This document shows, in pieces, positions 50,246-59,028 of a stretch of 64,000 nt of DNA (its first letter is position 1; every line of letters starts with the position of its first letter). A program made the translations under genes and the position numbers. The notes under the pieces are model-generated. The model saw nothing but the letters and a program-made list of their open reading frames with translations. It made no database searches and had not been told where the DNA came from. This DNA comes from JANQRZ01 sp965215165. Lineage in GTDB: Bacteria; Bacteroidota; Rhodothermia; Rhodothermales; JANQRZ01. The stretch covers positions 1,798,001 to 1,862,000 of the forward strand of contig CBDCCX010000006.1 of NCBI GenBank assembly GCA_965215165.1. Reading direction: 5' to 3'.

Positions 50246-50337
50246 TATACTTTTTCCTATGTGCGTTACGTGGAAAAACGAGAAGGCGCGGGACCAGGGA
50301 GCTTGACCTAGTGGGATAATGTTGATTATGTTTACAT
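50246..50337 (+). promoter_or_regulatory. Possible promoter and operator region before the LexA-like gene
   Basis: TATACTTTTT at 50246-50255 fits a -10 box. A 10-bp palindrome ATGTTTACAT lies at 50328-50337, 45 nt before the ATG at 50383. The region is clearly less GC-rich than its surroundings. The palindrome could be an autoregulatory site, but this is only position-based. Confidence 0.3.
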
Positions 50338-50382
50338 GGTCTGCACCCCACCACGTGCCTCTATTCTAACGCACTCCGCCCT

Positions 50383-51042
50383 ATGAGCCGCAAGCAGCTT
50401 ACGTCCAAGCAACACTCGTTTCTCCAGTTCCTCGCCGAGCACGTCCGCAAGCAGAAGGTCTGGCCGACCTACCGCGAGATCGTCGATTATTTCGGGTACC
50501 GCTCCCCTAACTCGGTCACGCAGAACCTCCAGGCGCTTGCCAAGAAGGGGTATCTCAGCCGCGACCATAACGGCTACCGGCTCGTCGGGCAACGCACCGG
50601 CGTACAGCCGGGCGGCTTCCCCATCCAGGGCACCGTCACCGATGGGGCCTTCCACATCAGCCTTCGCATTGACCAGCTCACGCTGCGCGACCTGTTCCCC
50701 AACCTCGACCAGACCTTTGCCGTCTACATTGACAGCGGCGAGGTGCATGGGATCGACCACATGGGCACCGGCTACCTGCTCCTGCAGGACGGCCAGATCG
50801 GCGATGGTCACGTAGCCGCGGTGGTGCACGATGAGACGGTGGCGCTGGGACAGGTCTACCGCGACGCCGACGCGCTCTACCTCCGGCACCTCGACGGCAC
50901 GGAGGTCCGAGTCGAAGCGGAGAGCCTCACCCTGCTCGGCCGCTATGCCGGTCACATCAACCGCGCCGGCATCGCCTACGCGCTCCAGACCGAGCGGGCC
51001 AGCGAGGCGTCTCTCCAGGACGCGACGCTAACGCTTTCCTAA
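50383..51042 (+). CDS. LexA-like regulator with degenerate peptidase domain
   Basis: 219 aa. Residues 1-66 are a LexA-type winged helix (LTSKQHSFLQFLAEHVRKQK; YREIVDYFGYRSPNSVTQNL; ALAKKGYLSRD). The C-terminal part aligns with the S24 domain, but the cleavage Ala-Gly is Asp-Gly (GTVTDG), the nucleophile Ser in SGxSM is replaced (SGEVHGID), and the catalytic Lys position reads Leu (ETVALGQ). So self-cleavage is not expected, and the protein is probably a constitutive or differently regulated repressor. It has its own AT-rich upstream region, with no lexA-regulated gene next to it. Family membership is firm; function is inferred. Confidence 0.82.
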   Translation: MSRKQLTSKQHSFLQFLAEHVRKQKVWPTYREIVDYFGYRSPNSVTQNLQALAKKGYLSRDHNGYRLVGQRTGVQPGGFPIQGTVTDGAFHISLRIDQLTLRDLFPNLDQTFAVYIDSGEVHGIDHMGTGYLLLQDGQIGDGHVAAVVHDETVALGQVYRDADALYLRHLDGTEVRVEAESLTLLGRYAGHINRAGIAYALQTERASEASLQDATLTLS

Positions 51043-51076
51043 GCTCCTTTCGCCCGAGGGCTACGCAGGAGCGGCT

Positions 51077-51730
51077 ATGCAGGAACACACGCTTTCGGTG
51101 CCCCGGACGGCACGCTACGCTCTGCTCGGCGACCCGGCCGGCCCCGTGGAGGAAGTCTGGCTGGCGTGTCACGGGTACGGTCAACTCGCCTCGTACTTCC
51201 TCCGCCACTTCGAGGTGCTCGAGGCTCCCACCCGCCTCCTGGTCGCCCCTGAGGGCCTCTCGCGGTTCTACCTGGACGGCCACCGGCGCGTCGGGGCGTC
51301 GTGGATGACGCGCGAGGCGCGCCGCGAGGAGATCGACGACTACGTCCGCTTCCTCGATACGGTCTACGCTGACGTGCTGACGCGGGCGCGGCGAGGACGG
51401 GCCCGGCTGACGGCGCTCGGGTTCTCGCAGGGCGGAGCGACGGTCACGCGCTGGCTGGCCCACAGCCCGGCCCTGGGCACCCCACCGGCCGAGCGCCTCG
51501 TGCTCTGGGGCTCGGTGCTGCCGCACGACCTTGACCTCGGCGAGCACGGCGACTGGCTGCGCCGCCTCGACCTCACCCTCGTCGTCGGAGACACCGACGG
51601 CTTCGCCACGCCGGAACGTATCGCCGAGCAGGAACGCTCGCTGCGCGACGCCGGCATTCCGTTCGAGACAGTCCGCTTCGACGGCGGGCACCGCCTCGAC
51701 GAAGCCGTGCTGCGGCGCGTGGCGGGATGA
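51077..51730 (+). CDS. Alpha/beta-hydrolase, carboxylesterase/phospholipase type
   Basis: 217 aa cytosolic serine hydrolase of the phospholipase/carboxylesterase group. WLACHGYGQLASYF supplies the oxyanion-hole region, GFSQGGATVT is the nucleophile elbow with the catalytic Ser, and Asp in VVGDTDGFATPERI with His in FDGGHRLDEAVL complete the triad. Length is normal for the family. Substrate is unknown. It follows the LexA-like gene by 34 nt on the same strand and may be cotranscribed. Confidence 0.88.
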   Translation: MQEHTLSVPRTARYALLGDPAGPVEEVWLACHGYGQLASYFLRHFEVLEAPTRLLVAPEGLSRFYLDGHRRVGASWMTREARREEIDDYVRFLDTVYADVLTRARRGRARLTALGFSQGGATVTRWLAHSPALGTPPAERLVLWGSVLPHDLDLGEHGDWLRRLDLTLVVGDTDGFATPERIAEQERSLRDAGIPFETVRFDGGHRLDEAVLRRVAG

Positions 51731-51841
51731 GTTGAGGAAGGCGCCTACCTTGTCCCCTCCTGCTCGCTCGTCTTCCTCGCTCTCGGTTGAACGTGCCCCC
51801 GTATCTTTCCCCGTTCCCACCTATCCTTGAGAGGTCTCGCC

Positions 51842-52225
51842 GTGAACCACCCCCGCCGCTTCGTCCCGAGCACCCTGCTCGCGCTCGCTCTCCTCGCCGC
51901 TGGTTGCGCCGGTAGCCGGATGCCGCCCCCCGATATGTCTGCTGCCCGTTCCGCCATCGCCGATGCCGACCAGGCCGGGGCGGGCGAGGCCGCGCCCCTC
52001 GCCCTCCGCAACGCCCGCCAGAAGCTGGAGCGCGCCGAGCGGGCGATGGAAGACGACGACTATCAGACCGCCCAGTTTCTCACGCACGAGGCCGAGGTCG
52101 ACGCCGAGCTAGCCGAGGCTACGTCCCGCTCGATGACGGCGCAGGCGGCCGTGGACGAGCTGCGCGAGAGCATCCGCGTGCTGCGTGACGAGATCAACCG
52201 CAACCGGCAGGGCGGCGGCCGGTAG
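51842..52225 (+). CDS. DUF4398-type lipoprotein
   Basis: 127 aa. GTG 51842 (VNHPRRFVPSTLLALALLAAGC) gives a lipobox with Cys22 and has GAGAG at 51829-51833 upstream; a TTG at 51827 is an alternative. The mature part is two or three long helices rich in Ala, Glu and Arg (ARSAIADADQAGAGEAAPLA; ALRNARQKLERAERAMEDDD; YQTAQFLTHEAEVDAELAEA), the DUF4398 pattern. Such lipoproteins are usually encoded with an OmpA-family partner, as here (the next gene). TATCTTT at 51802 may be its -10 box. Confidence 0.8.
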   Translation: MNHPRRFVPSTLLALALLAAGCAGSRMPPPDMSAARSAIADADQAGAGEAAPLALRNARQKLERAERAMEDDDYQTAQFLTHEAEVDAELAEATSRSMTAQAAVDELRESIRVLRDEINRNRQGGGR

Positions 52226-52266
52226 CCTCCGCTCCCCCTCCTTTTCTTTCCATCGCCCCCGCTGCC

Positions 52267-53139
52267 ATGACCTATCGCCTCCCGCTGCTCGCGCTCCTGT
52301 TCTGCTCGTTTCTCGTCGGGTGCGGCGGTCCGCCCCGCGCCAACCCCGCGCTCACCAGCGCCCGCGACGCCTATTCCGGGGCGTCCAACGACGCCTCTAT
52401 CGTAGCCAACGCGCCCGTCGCGCTCCAGGAGGCCGAGGAGGCACTGCGCCGCGCCGTGGCCGTGTGGGAGGAAAAGGAAGACACCGACGTGGTCGACCAC
52501 TACGCCTACGTCGCCCACCAGCGCGTCCGGATCGCCGAGGCCAAGGCCAAGCAGCGCGCCGCCGAGAAGGAGATTGAGATGGTCCGCAACGAGCGACAGG
52601 CCGTGGTCCTCGAAGCCCGCGCCGCCGAGGCGGAGACCGCCGAGCGCCGAGCCGTCGCCGAGCGCCAGCGCGCCGAAGCCGCCCGGGCCGAGGCCGAGGC
52701 CGCCCTGGCCCGCGCCAGCGAGCTCGCCGCCCAGGTCAACGAGCTCGAGGCCGAGCTGACCAAGCGCGGCTTGGTGCTCACCCTCGGCGACGTCCTCTTC
52801 GACACCGGCCAGGCGACGCTCAAGCCGGGCGCGGCCCGCACGACCGCCGCGCTCGTGACGTTCCTCAACGAGAACCCCGGACGCAACGTGCTGATCGAGG
52901 GCTTCACGGACAGCGTCGGCTCGGACCAGACCAACCTCGGCCTCTCGCAGCGCCGCGCCGACGCGGTGCGCGACGCGCTGATGGCGAGCGGAATCGCCGG
53001 GACGCGCATCCGCACCCAGGGCTTTGGCGAGGCTTTCCCGGTCGCCGACAACGGCACGAATGCCGGTCGTCAGCAGAACCGCCGGGTCGAGATCGTGATC
53101 TCGGATGCCCAGGGGATGATCCCGGACCGCACGCCGTAG
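52267..53139 (+). CDS. OmpA-family lipoprotein with DUF4398 region
   Basis: 290 aa. Lipobox LVGC (Cys19). Residues 25-100 resemble DUF4398 (LTSARDAYSGASNDASIVAN; ALQEAEEALRRAVAVWEEKE), residues 100-165 form a coiled coil, and residues 168-285 are an OmpA C-terminal peptidoglycan-binding domain (VLFDTGQATLKPGAARTTAA; IEGFTDSVGSDQTNLGLSQR; RRVEIVI). It should tie the outer membrane to the cell wall. It follows its partner lipoprotein by 41 nt. Confidence 0.93.
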   Translation: MTYRLPLLALLFCSFLVGCGGPPRANPALTSARDAYSGASNDASIVANAPVALQEAEEALRRAVAVWEEKEDTDVVDHYAYVAHQRVRIAEAKAKQRAAEKEIEMVRNERQAVVLEARAAEAETAERRAVAERQRAEAARAEAEAALARASELAAQVNELEAELTKRGLVLTLGDVLFDTGQATLKPGAARTTAALVTFLNENPGRNVLIEGFTDSVGSDQTNLGLSQRRADAVRDALMASGIAGTRIRTQGFGEAFPVADNGTNAGRQQNRRVEIVISDAQGMIPDRTP

Positions 53140-53158
53140 CTCCGACGCCCTCCGATGG

Positions 53159-53193
53159 AAAGGCCGCGTCGCTCTCGGAGCAGCGCGGCCTTT
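53159..53193 (+). terminator. Terminator after the OmpA gene
   Basis: AAAGGCCGCG (53159-53168) pairs with CGCGGCCTTT (53184-53193), followed by CCTGCTTT. It lies 20 nt after the stop of the OmpA gene. Confidence 0.7.
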
Positions 53194-53240
53194 CCTGCTT
53201 TGCGAGGTTGTGTCGCACACACAGGACGTCCCAAACACAG

Positions 53241-53272
53241 AGCGCCGCCCAAGCCAAAGCCTGGGCGGCGCT
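53241..53272 (-). terminator. Hairpin downstream of the 53299 gene
   Basis: AGCGCCGCCCAAG (53241-53253) pairs with CTGGGCGGCGCT (53261-53272) with one mismatch. On the minus strand it follows the stop of the T9SS cargo gene by 26 nt; the trailing T-run is weak (CTGTGTTTG). Confidence 0.55.
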
Positions 53273-53298
53273 CCACGCGTTCTAGGCAGCCTGCGGGC

Positions 53299-55017
53299 CT
53301 AGCGGACCAGCGTCACGCGGCCGGTCTCGACCTGCGTCCCCGTCGTCAGGCGGTAGACGTAGATCCCGCTCGGCAGGGCCGAGGCGTCGAAGGTCACGTG
53401 GTGCGGACCGGCCTCCATCGTGCCGTCTGCCAGCGTGGCGACTTCGCGGCCGCGCACGTCGTAGACGACGAGCGACACGTCCGACGCAGTACCCAGTTCG
53501 AAGCCGATCGCTGTGCTGCGCGCGAACGGGTTCGGATAGGCCCCGACCGTCGCGACGCTCGCCGTGGCAGAGGCTTCCGCGCCCTCGGTCACCCACGGGG
53601 TGGCGTCGGTCACGTCCCACGTCGCTGCGCCACCGGCGATCTGGCCCGCCGTCACCGTGAGCGCAAACGCTTCCGAGTCCACGGTCGTGTTGGGGAATTG
53701 GCCGATGCGGACGGTGTAGACGTAATTGCCCGTCGGTGCGTTGCCCGGCACGGGCTGCACGTAGCTGCCGTTGAGCGTGAAGCCGGGCGGCAGCGTGCCC
53801 ATGCGCACGCGCCGCTGAGCGATGGTAACCCCAGCGCGCGACGCCGTGTAGAACAGGTCGCCGGTGATGGCATTGCCCGTGTTGTTGGTGATGCTATAGG
53901 TGACGGTGAACGAGTTGCCCTGCGCGACGCTCGCCGGCACGCCGGAGGCCGTCAGGTCGAAGTTCGGTCCGGCGGCGACCGGCGGGAAGCCCGTGATGCG
54001 GACGATCTGGTCGTCGCCGCCGAAGGCGTCGCGGCTAGCGACGAAGATCTCGTTCCCAGCGAGGACCATCTGGCGGCCCGAGGGCGAGGTGTAGCCTCCG
54101 AGGTCGGTGTCGCCGTCGTCTACCATCGCGGCCTCGTTGGCGAACTGCTCCCCGTTGGACCCGTTGGCGCGGACGAAGCCCCACTGCTCGCCCACCGGCG
54201 AGCCGAAGCTGTTGTTGTAGAGGTAGAGCCGGTCCGCACCCGGCCCGGTGCCGAGCTCGACGTCTTCCAGCCCACCATCGCTTCCATTCGTGAAGATGCC
54301 GTCGGCGAAGGGGTCGTAGGCCACGCTGAGCGCTGGCGTCCCGGCGGGGTTCGCGACCCTCACCACGACGTTCTGGAGGCCCATGCTGCTGCTGCCGAAC
54401 TCGGAGGACGAGCTGTAGAGACTGCCGTCGGAGCCGACCTCCAGGTCAACCAGGTCGAGGGCCGGGTTGGTGAGCACGACGGTCGGCGTCTGGTTGGCAC
54501 CGGTTGTGTTGACCCGGTAGAACCCGTCCTCGGGCGCGCCGAAGAACTGGACGCGGGCGAGATAAACCCGGCTGCCGGTGACGGCGATGCCCGTCGTCCC
54601 GTCGGCCGTAGCGAGGCGGGTCCCCGTAGTGCCGGCGGCGTTGAGCTTGTAGATCTGGTCCACGTTCGACGAGTCCTGGAGCGCCGCGTAGAGGTTGCCC
54701 GCGCCATCGACGTCGATAGCGAAGCAGCTCTCGACGTCGCTGTTCAGGTCAGCGCCGAGTTGGGCGTTCGAGCGGAGGATCGTGGTTCGGTTGCCCGGAG
54801 CCGCATTCGGGTTGTGCGTGACGAGGTCGCCGGTGGGGAAGTTGTAGAACACGAACGCGCCGGAGGCCAAACGGGCCATGCACGAGATGTCTACGTCGGC
54901 GAGCGTCCCGCCGTCGACGAGCGAGGTCGAGTCGGCGACGGTTTCGTAGTCGGTTTGCGCGGTCGCCGGGAGGGCGAGCAGCACGAACGCGGTGAGAAGG
55001 GTGAGGAGGGAGCGCAT
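53299..55017 (-). CDS. Secreted protein with T9SS sorting domain
   Basis: 572 aa. Signal peptide (MRSLLTLLTAFVLLALPATA). The N-terminal 340 residues look like a beta-propeller with repeated GSDGSLYSSSSEFGS and ADRLYLYNNSFGSP blocks. Then comes a CARDB-like domain of about 110 residues (FDLTASGVPASVAQGNSFTV). The end is a T9SS domain (YPNPFARSTAIGFELGTASD ... PSGIYVYRLTTG). TAGCTTGG on the minus strand (55054-55061) may be its -10 box. No catalytic residues are evident. Confidence 0.87.
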   Translation of the reverse strand: MRSLLTLLTAFVLLALPATAQTDYETVADSTSLVDGGTLADVDISCMARLASGAFVFYNFPTGDLVTHNPNAAPGNRTTILRSNAQLGADLNSDVESCFAIDVDGAGNLYAALQDSSNVDQIYKLNAAGTTGTRLATADGTTGIAVTGSRVYLARVQFFGAPEDGFYRVNTTGANQTPTVVLTNPALDLVDLEVGSDGSLYSSSSEFGSSSMGLQNVVVRVANPAGTPALSVAYDPFADGIFTNGSDGGLEDVELGTGPGADRLYLYNNSFGSPVGEQWGFVRANGSNGEQFANEAAMVDDGDTDLGGYTSPSGRQMVLAGNEIFVASRDAFGGDDQIVRITGFPPVAAGPNFDLTASGVPASVAQGNSFTVTYSITNNTGNAITGDLFYTASRAGVTIAQRRVRMGTLPPGFTLNGSYVQPVPGNAPTGNYVYTVRIGQFPNTTVDSEAFALTVTAGQIAGGAATWDVTDATPWVTEGAEASATASVATVGAYPNPFARSTAIGFELGTASDVSLVVYDVRGREVATLADGTMEAGPHHVTFDASALPSGIYVYRLTTGTQVETGRVTLVR

Positions 55018-55213
55018 AGTGCGAAGGGGGTTGGGGTGAGACGAAGGGAAACCCCAAGCTACGCCCGCCCCACGCCACCGCTGATTACTCCCTCATTACC
55101 TCTGGATGATTCGCTATGCGCCTGCGTCTCATCCCGGCGCGGTCCTCTCCAGCCTGACGGGTGCCCTCACTTCGCCGTGCAAATCCGCTGAGCGCCTGGT
55201 CAGTCAGTCCCGA

Positions 55214-55591
55214 TCAGTTGGTGCAGATCGCACGGAGCACCCACCGGCGCTGGTCGAGCTGGGCGCGCCACTCGGTCTCCTCCACCTGATCGTCGCCGAG
55301 GAAGTAGCTCCAGGCCTCGACGGTGGTGTCGTTGACCACGACAGGCGTCGCCATGTGGGCGATGCGCTTGAGGGTGGGCTGCATCCCCATCTGGTGGACG
55401 AAGGTCACCTCGCACGCGCCGCCACCCTCAACCTTTTTGACAGAGAGCCAGTTGTCGCCGCAGACGTGGCAGGTGAAAAAGCGAGACTCCTGCTCGCCGC
55501 CGAGCACGAACTCTTCGTTGGGCTCCTCCTCATCTACTTCGAGCGGGACCATGCTGAAGCTTTTGCACGCCTTGCACTTGAGCCGTTCCAT
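55214..55591 (-). CDS. Zinc-ribbon-containing hypothetical protein
   Basis: 125 aa. ATG at 55591 starts MERLKCKACKSFSM; codons further upstream in frame are not conserved-looking. Two CxxC pairs, CKAC near the N-terminus and CHVC about 35 residues later (FFTCHVCGDNWLSV), form a likely zinc ribbon. The rest (VTFVHQMGMQPTLKRIAHMA; DQVEETEWRAQLDQRRWVLR) is hydrophilic. I do not recognise the family. It stands alone between two T9SS cargo genes on the same strand. Confidence 0.7.
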   Translation of the reverse strand: MERLKCKACKSFSMVPLEVDEEEPNEEFVLGGEQESRFFTCHVCGDNWLSVKKVEGGGACEVTFVHQMGMQPTLKRIAHMATPVVVNDTTVEAWSYFLGDDQVEETEWRAQLDQRRWVLRAICTN

Positions 55592-55689
55592 AAACCTCGT
55601 CGTTCTGGTGATTCGTAGCGGCTCGGTCCAACCCCGCTTCGGCCTCGACGTTTCCCCGTCCACCGCCTCTTCACGGGACCGAGGGTTCC

Positions 55690-55735
55690 GAAAAGAGGCG
55701 GGCGGGAACGGCCGAAGCCCCTCCCGCCCGCCCTC
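55690..55735 (-). terminator. Terminator of the M12B-like protease gene
   Basis: On the minus strand a GC-rich stem (GAGGCGGGCGGGA at 55695-55707 with its complement at 55722-55735, one bulge) is followed by TTTT (AAAA at 55691-55694). It lies about 20 nt after the protease stop codon. Confidence 0.7.
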
Positions 55736-55753
55736 TCGGTGCGATGCCGCGCG

Positions 55754-58042
55754 TCAGCGCACGACGGTCATCTCGCGCACGTCGCTGAAGGTCTCTCCGG
55801 TGGCGCGGACGAAGTACACGCCGGCGGCCAGCGATGACGCCTCGAGCACAAACTGCCGGTTCTGCGCAGCCGGCAGCGGGCCGTCGTGCAGCACTGCGGC
55901 CTCGCGGCCGAGCACGTCGTAGACCGCCACGCGGACCGCCTGCCCCTGCGCCACGCTCAGGTTGAGCGTGGCCCGGCCGGTGCCGGCACCCACCGGGTTT
56001 GGCCACACCGGGCTGAGCGCGTAGGCGATTTCGGGCTGCGTCTCGTTGGCCACGCCGGTGCCTTTGACCTCGAAGTCCTCGTCGTTGACGTCGAAGAAGA
56101 TGTTGTCAGACCCCTGGACGATGATCCGCGCCTCGTCCGTGTCGCCGACCGGAATGAAGACGGTTTCCGCCCCATCGTTGTCGGTCGTCATCAGCAGCTC
56201 GAACGAGTCGCCGCCGTCGGCGGAGTAGAGAATATTAACCTCTGGGGTGTTCACCTCGCCCCCGTCGGTACCAGCGACGTCCCAGGTGATCTCGTTCGGG
56301 CCGGCGGCGATGACGACGTTGTTCTCGTTGGCGAAGGTGACCACGAACGGACCGGCCTCGGCGTAGGCGTTGACCTCGATCTCGAGATCGTCGATGCCGC
56401 CGCCGCCGGGGGCGTTGTCACGCGCGGTGAGGCGGAAGCGGAGGCGCTGGTCGTCGAGCGGCAGGCGCTCACCGACGACGGGGCTCAGCCCGAGCAGCAA
56501 GCGGCTGAACTGCGGGAAGTAACGAACCGGCTGGGAGGTGGCCGGGAAGGAGCGGAAGAACGGGTTGTCCTCGTTCCAGCCCGCGACGCCGGGCGGCGCG
56601 CTCGCCGGGTTGCCGCGCTCGTACTCCTCCCAGTTGTAGGTCAGCGACTCCGGCGTGTCGTCGGTCGCCTCGCCGACCAGGACGAAGGGCGTCTCGACCG
56701 GAATGGCGAACCCACCGAGGGCCGTCACCACGGGCGGCTCGTTGCCGGTCTCGGTCTCGACGGCGCAGCTCCCGCCAGTGATCGGGTTCGTGATGAACGA
56801 GGTGATCTCGAGGAGCGAGATGACATGGAAGTAGTCGTCGCTTCGGTTCTGGATGTTCTGCGGGAAGCAGATGCCGGCGTAGGCCATGATGGTCGAACCG
56901 CTGCCGGGCTCGTAGGCGGTTCCAGCATTGCGATTGCCCCCAGTACACGCCCCTGCGCTGCCGTTAAACGTGTGGTTGCCGCGAAACTGGTGGCCCATCT
57001 CGTGGGCGACGTAGTCCACGTAGAACGGGTCGCCGTTGGGGTTGGGGAGGCCGGTGACGCCGCGCGCCTTCTGCGAGTCGTTGCACACGACGCCGAGGCC
57101 GGCCACGCCGCCGCCACCCGTCGAGAAGACGTGGCCGATGTCAAAGTTGTCCAACCCGATGACGGCTGCCAGATTCGCTTGGTTCTGGCCCAAGAGCGTG
57201 CCCCCGCTGCCGTTGGTATACGGGTCCGTGTTGCCGTCCGTATAGACGATCTCGTCGTTGTTCTCGACGATCTCCATGCGGACCGCCACCTCGCGCTCGT
57301 AGATCCCGTTGACGCGGTTCATCGCGATCACCTGCGCGGCAAGGCCAGACGCCACCGTCGTGTCCACTCCAGCAATACTGCTGACGCGGGCCGTGTACTC
57401 GCCCGTCGCGGCGAGCGCGAGGCGATAGGTCCGCAGAATGTCGCCGTGGGTGCGGAGGGCCGCGCCGAGGTCCACCGGCTCAGCCTCGCTGATCCCGACG
57501 ACTTCCTCCGCCGCAAAGGCCGCGCGCACGCGCTCGACGTCCGGGGTGTGGTCCGCCCGGTTGTAGGCGATGTAGTGGTCAAGGTCACCGCGCTGGTAGG
57601 GATCGACGTAGACCGAGCCTTCAGGGCGGAAGACGAGCGCGTTGAAGCCGTGCGGCGTGACGCTGAAGCGGATCGCCGTCGCCGGATTGTCGATGCTCTG
57701 GCCGAGGTAGGTACGGATCTGCGGGTACCGCGCCTGCAAGCCAGGAGCCATGATCGGAGACTCGATGACGCGGAACGTCTCGGTGCTGCCATCCGGCATC
57801 GGGAGGTCGAGCGCGGCACCGCCGGTGACATCGCCCGGCCGCACTTCGAGCGGCGCGTCGGCGAGGACGGTGGCGAGTGCGGCGCGGTCGAGCCGCACCG
57901 TTCGGTACGCCTCCGGCACGATGTTTCGCTCGTTCACCGAGCGGATCGCCGTCTCCGAGACATCGGTCCAGACGGAGCTTTGGGCGAGGGCCAGCGGGCT
58001 AGCTGTGAGGATGAGGAACAACGCGGCAAAGAGGGTACGCAT
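55754..58042 (-). CDS. Secreted reprolysin-like metalloprotease with T9SS domain
   Basis: 762 aa. The start at 58042 (MRTLFAALFLILTASPLALA) gives a clean signal peptide. Residues 25-190 look like a propeptide. Residues 205-440 are a metzincin domain with His347-Glu348-x2-His351 and His357 in VAHEMGHQFRGNHTF; STIMAYAGIC is the Met-turn. This fits the reprolysin-like (M12B) proteases of Bacteroidota. Ig/FN3-like domains follow, and the C-terminus is a T9SS domain (PVWPNPVGAGTGRATLNLSV ... AAGVYFVRATG). It has its own promoter with TATATTGG. Confidence 0.92.
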   Translation of the reverse strand: MRTLFAALFLILTASPLALAQSSVWTDVSETAIRSVNERNIVPEAYRTVRLDRAALATVLADAPLEVRPGDVTGGAALDLPMPDGSTETFRVIESPIMAPGLQARYPQIRTYLGQSIDNPATAIRFSVTPHGFNALVFRPEGSVYVDPYQRGDLDHYIAYNRADHTPDVERVRAAFAAEEVVGISEAEPVDLGAALRTHGDILRTYRLALAATGEYTARVSSIAGVDTTVASGLAAQVIAMNRVNGIYEREVAVRMEIVENNDEIVYTDGNTDPYTNGSGGTLLGQNQANLAAVIGLDNFDIGHVFSTGGGGVAGLGVVCNDSQKARGVTGLPNPNGDPFYVDYVAHEMGHQFRGNHTFNGSAGACTGGNRNAGTAYEPGSGSTIMAYAGICFPQNIQNRSDDYFHVISLLEITSFITNPITGGSCAVETETGNEPPVVTALGGFAIPVETPFVLVGEATDDTPESLTYNWEEYERGNPASAPPGVAGWNEDNPFFRSFPATSQPVRYFPQFSRLLLGLSPVVGERLPLDDQRLRFRLTARDNAPGGGGIDDLEIEVNAYAEAGPFVVTFANENNVVIAAGPNEITWDVAGTDGGEVNTPEVNILYSADGGDSFELLMTTDNDGAETVFIPVGDTDEARIIVQGSDNIFFDVNDEDFEVKGTGVANETQPEIAYALSPVWPNPVGAGTGRATLNLSVAQGQAVRVAVYDVLGREAAVLHDGPLPAAQNRQFVLEASSLAAGVYFVRATGETFSDVREMTVVR

Positions 58043-58125
58043 GATGGGAAAAGTCGTGGAGGGAAGGAGGGTCGCCCCGAAAGCTGACATGCCGAGCGCG
58101 CAGGGCCGCCGGCGGGGGTAGTTCT

Positions 58126-58151
58126 CCAATATAGGGACCTGTGTTCCCTAT
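58126..58151 (-). promoter_or_regulatory. Promoter and inverted repeat of the protease gene
   Basis: On the minus strand TATATTGG (58133 to 58126) is preceded by TTTA at 58156-58153 with 19 nt between, close to the Bacteroidota consensus. ATAGGGAC (58131-58138) and GTTCCCTAT (58143-58151) form an inverted repeat overlapping the spacer, a possible operator. The start codon is about 85 nt downstream. Confidence 0.5.
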
Positions 58152-58261
58152 GTAAAGGCACAAGGCAAGGTTTTAGCCTTTTGCGTCTTCCCCGTATCGG
58201 TCCCTGCCTCTTTTCTTTTAGGCTCTGTCTGTGATTCGAAGCGCGATTCACGAGACGGGAC

Positions 58262-59011
58262 CTAGCTCTCTCGGCGATCCGCCAGCAACGCCCGTACCGC
58301 CTCCGGCAGCGTGCCCGGATCGTCGAGCACGTGCCGCGCTTCGATCTGCCCGCGCTGCACCGCCTCGTGGATGCGCGCGCGCGTAAAATCGGTCGTGACT
58401 GCGAGGCAGGCCAAGCCGGCGGCCTGCGCCGCCTCGACCCCGGCTGGCGAGTCCTCGATGGCGAGGCTCTCGGCGGGCGGCACGCCGAGCGCGCCGGTGA
58501 CGAGGCGGTAGACCTCCGGGTCGGGCTTGGTGGCGCTCACGTCGTCGGCCGTGGCGATGAGGTCGAACGCGCCGGCGAGGCCGAGGGCGCGGAGCACCTT
58601 GTCGGCCGTGTCGCGCGTCGAGGTCGTGGCGAGGGCGAGCGCGCAGGCGTAGGACCGGGCGTGGCGGAGCAGGGCCGAGGCGTCGGGGCGGCGGTGCGCG
58701 CCGATCAGGTCGGCGTCGTCGAGCATCGCGTGGTAGTACCCGAGGCGGACGCCGACGAACGCCTCCCACGGCTCGCTGGCGTCGAACTCGCCCATGCGCT
58801 CCCGAGCCTCACCTTCCAGCCCAAACCTTTCCAGCAGTCCCGTCGCCACCTCCTCGCGCGACAGCCCGACGACGGCTTTGTACGCCTCGACCACGTCACC
58901 CTCTTCGATCTTCGGGTCTAGCTCGTGCGCGGCGCGGGCGTAGGACGCCGCCTTGAGGCGCTCGGTCTCGACGAGCGTCCCGTCGAGGTCGAAGACGAGG
59001 AGGCGGATCAT
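58262..59011 (-). CDS. HAD-superfamily hydrolase (phosphoglycolate phosphatase/beta-PGM-like)
   Basis: 249 aa cytosolic phosphatase. Motif I is FDLDGTLVET (Asp8 and Asp10), motif II ALATTSTRD, motif III the Lys in SATKPDPEVY, and motif IV LAIEDSPAGVEAAQAAG. A helical cap of about 70 residues follows motif I, as in CbbY/beta-phosphoglucomutase-like enzymes. The substrate is unknown; sugar phosphates are likely. It starts 17 nt after the stop of the 836-aa T9SS gene, so they are cotranscribed. Confidence 0.93.
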   Translation of the reverse strand: MIRLLVFDLDGTLVETERLKAASYARAAHELDPKIEEGDVVEAYKAVVGLSREEVATGLLERFGLEGEARERMGEFDASEPWEAFVGVRLGYYHAMLDDADLIGAHRRPDASALLRHARSYACALALATTSTRDTADKVLRALGLAGAFDLIATADDVSATKPDPEVYRLVTGALGVPPAESLAIEDSPAGVEAAQAAGLACLAVTTDFTRARIHEAVQRGQIEARHVLDDPGTLPEAVRALLADRRES

Positions 59012-59028
59012 AGCGGAGGAAGGCGACG

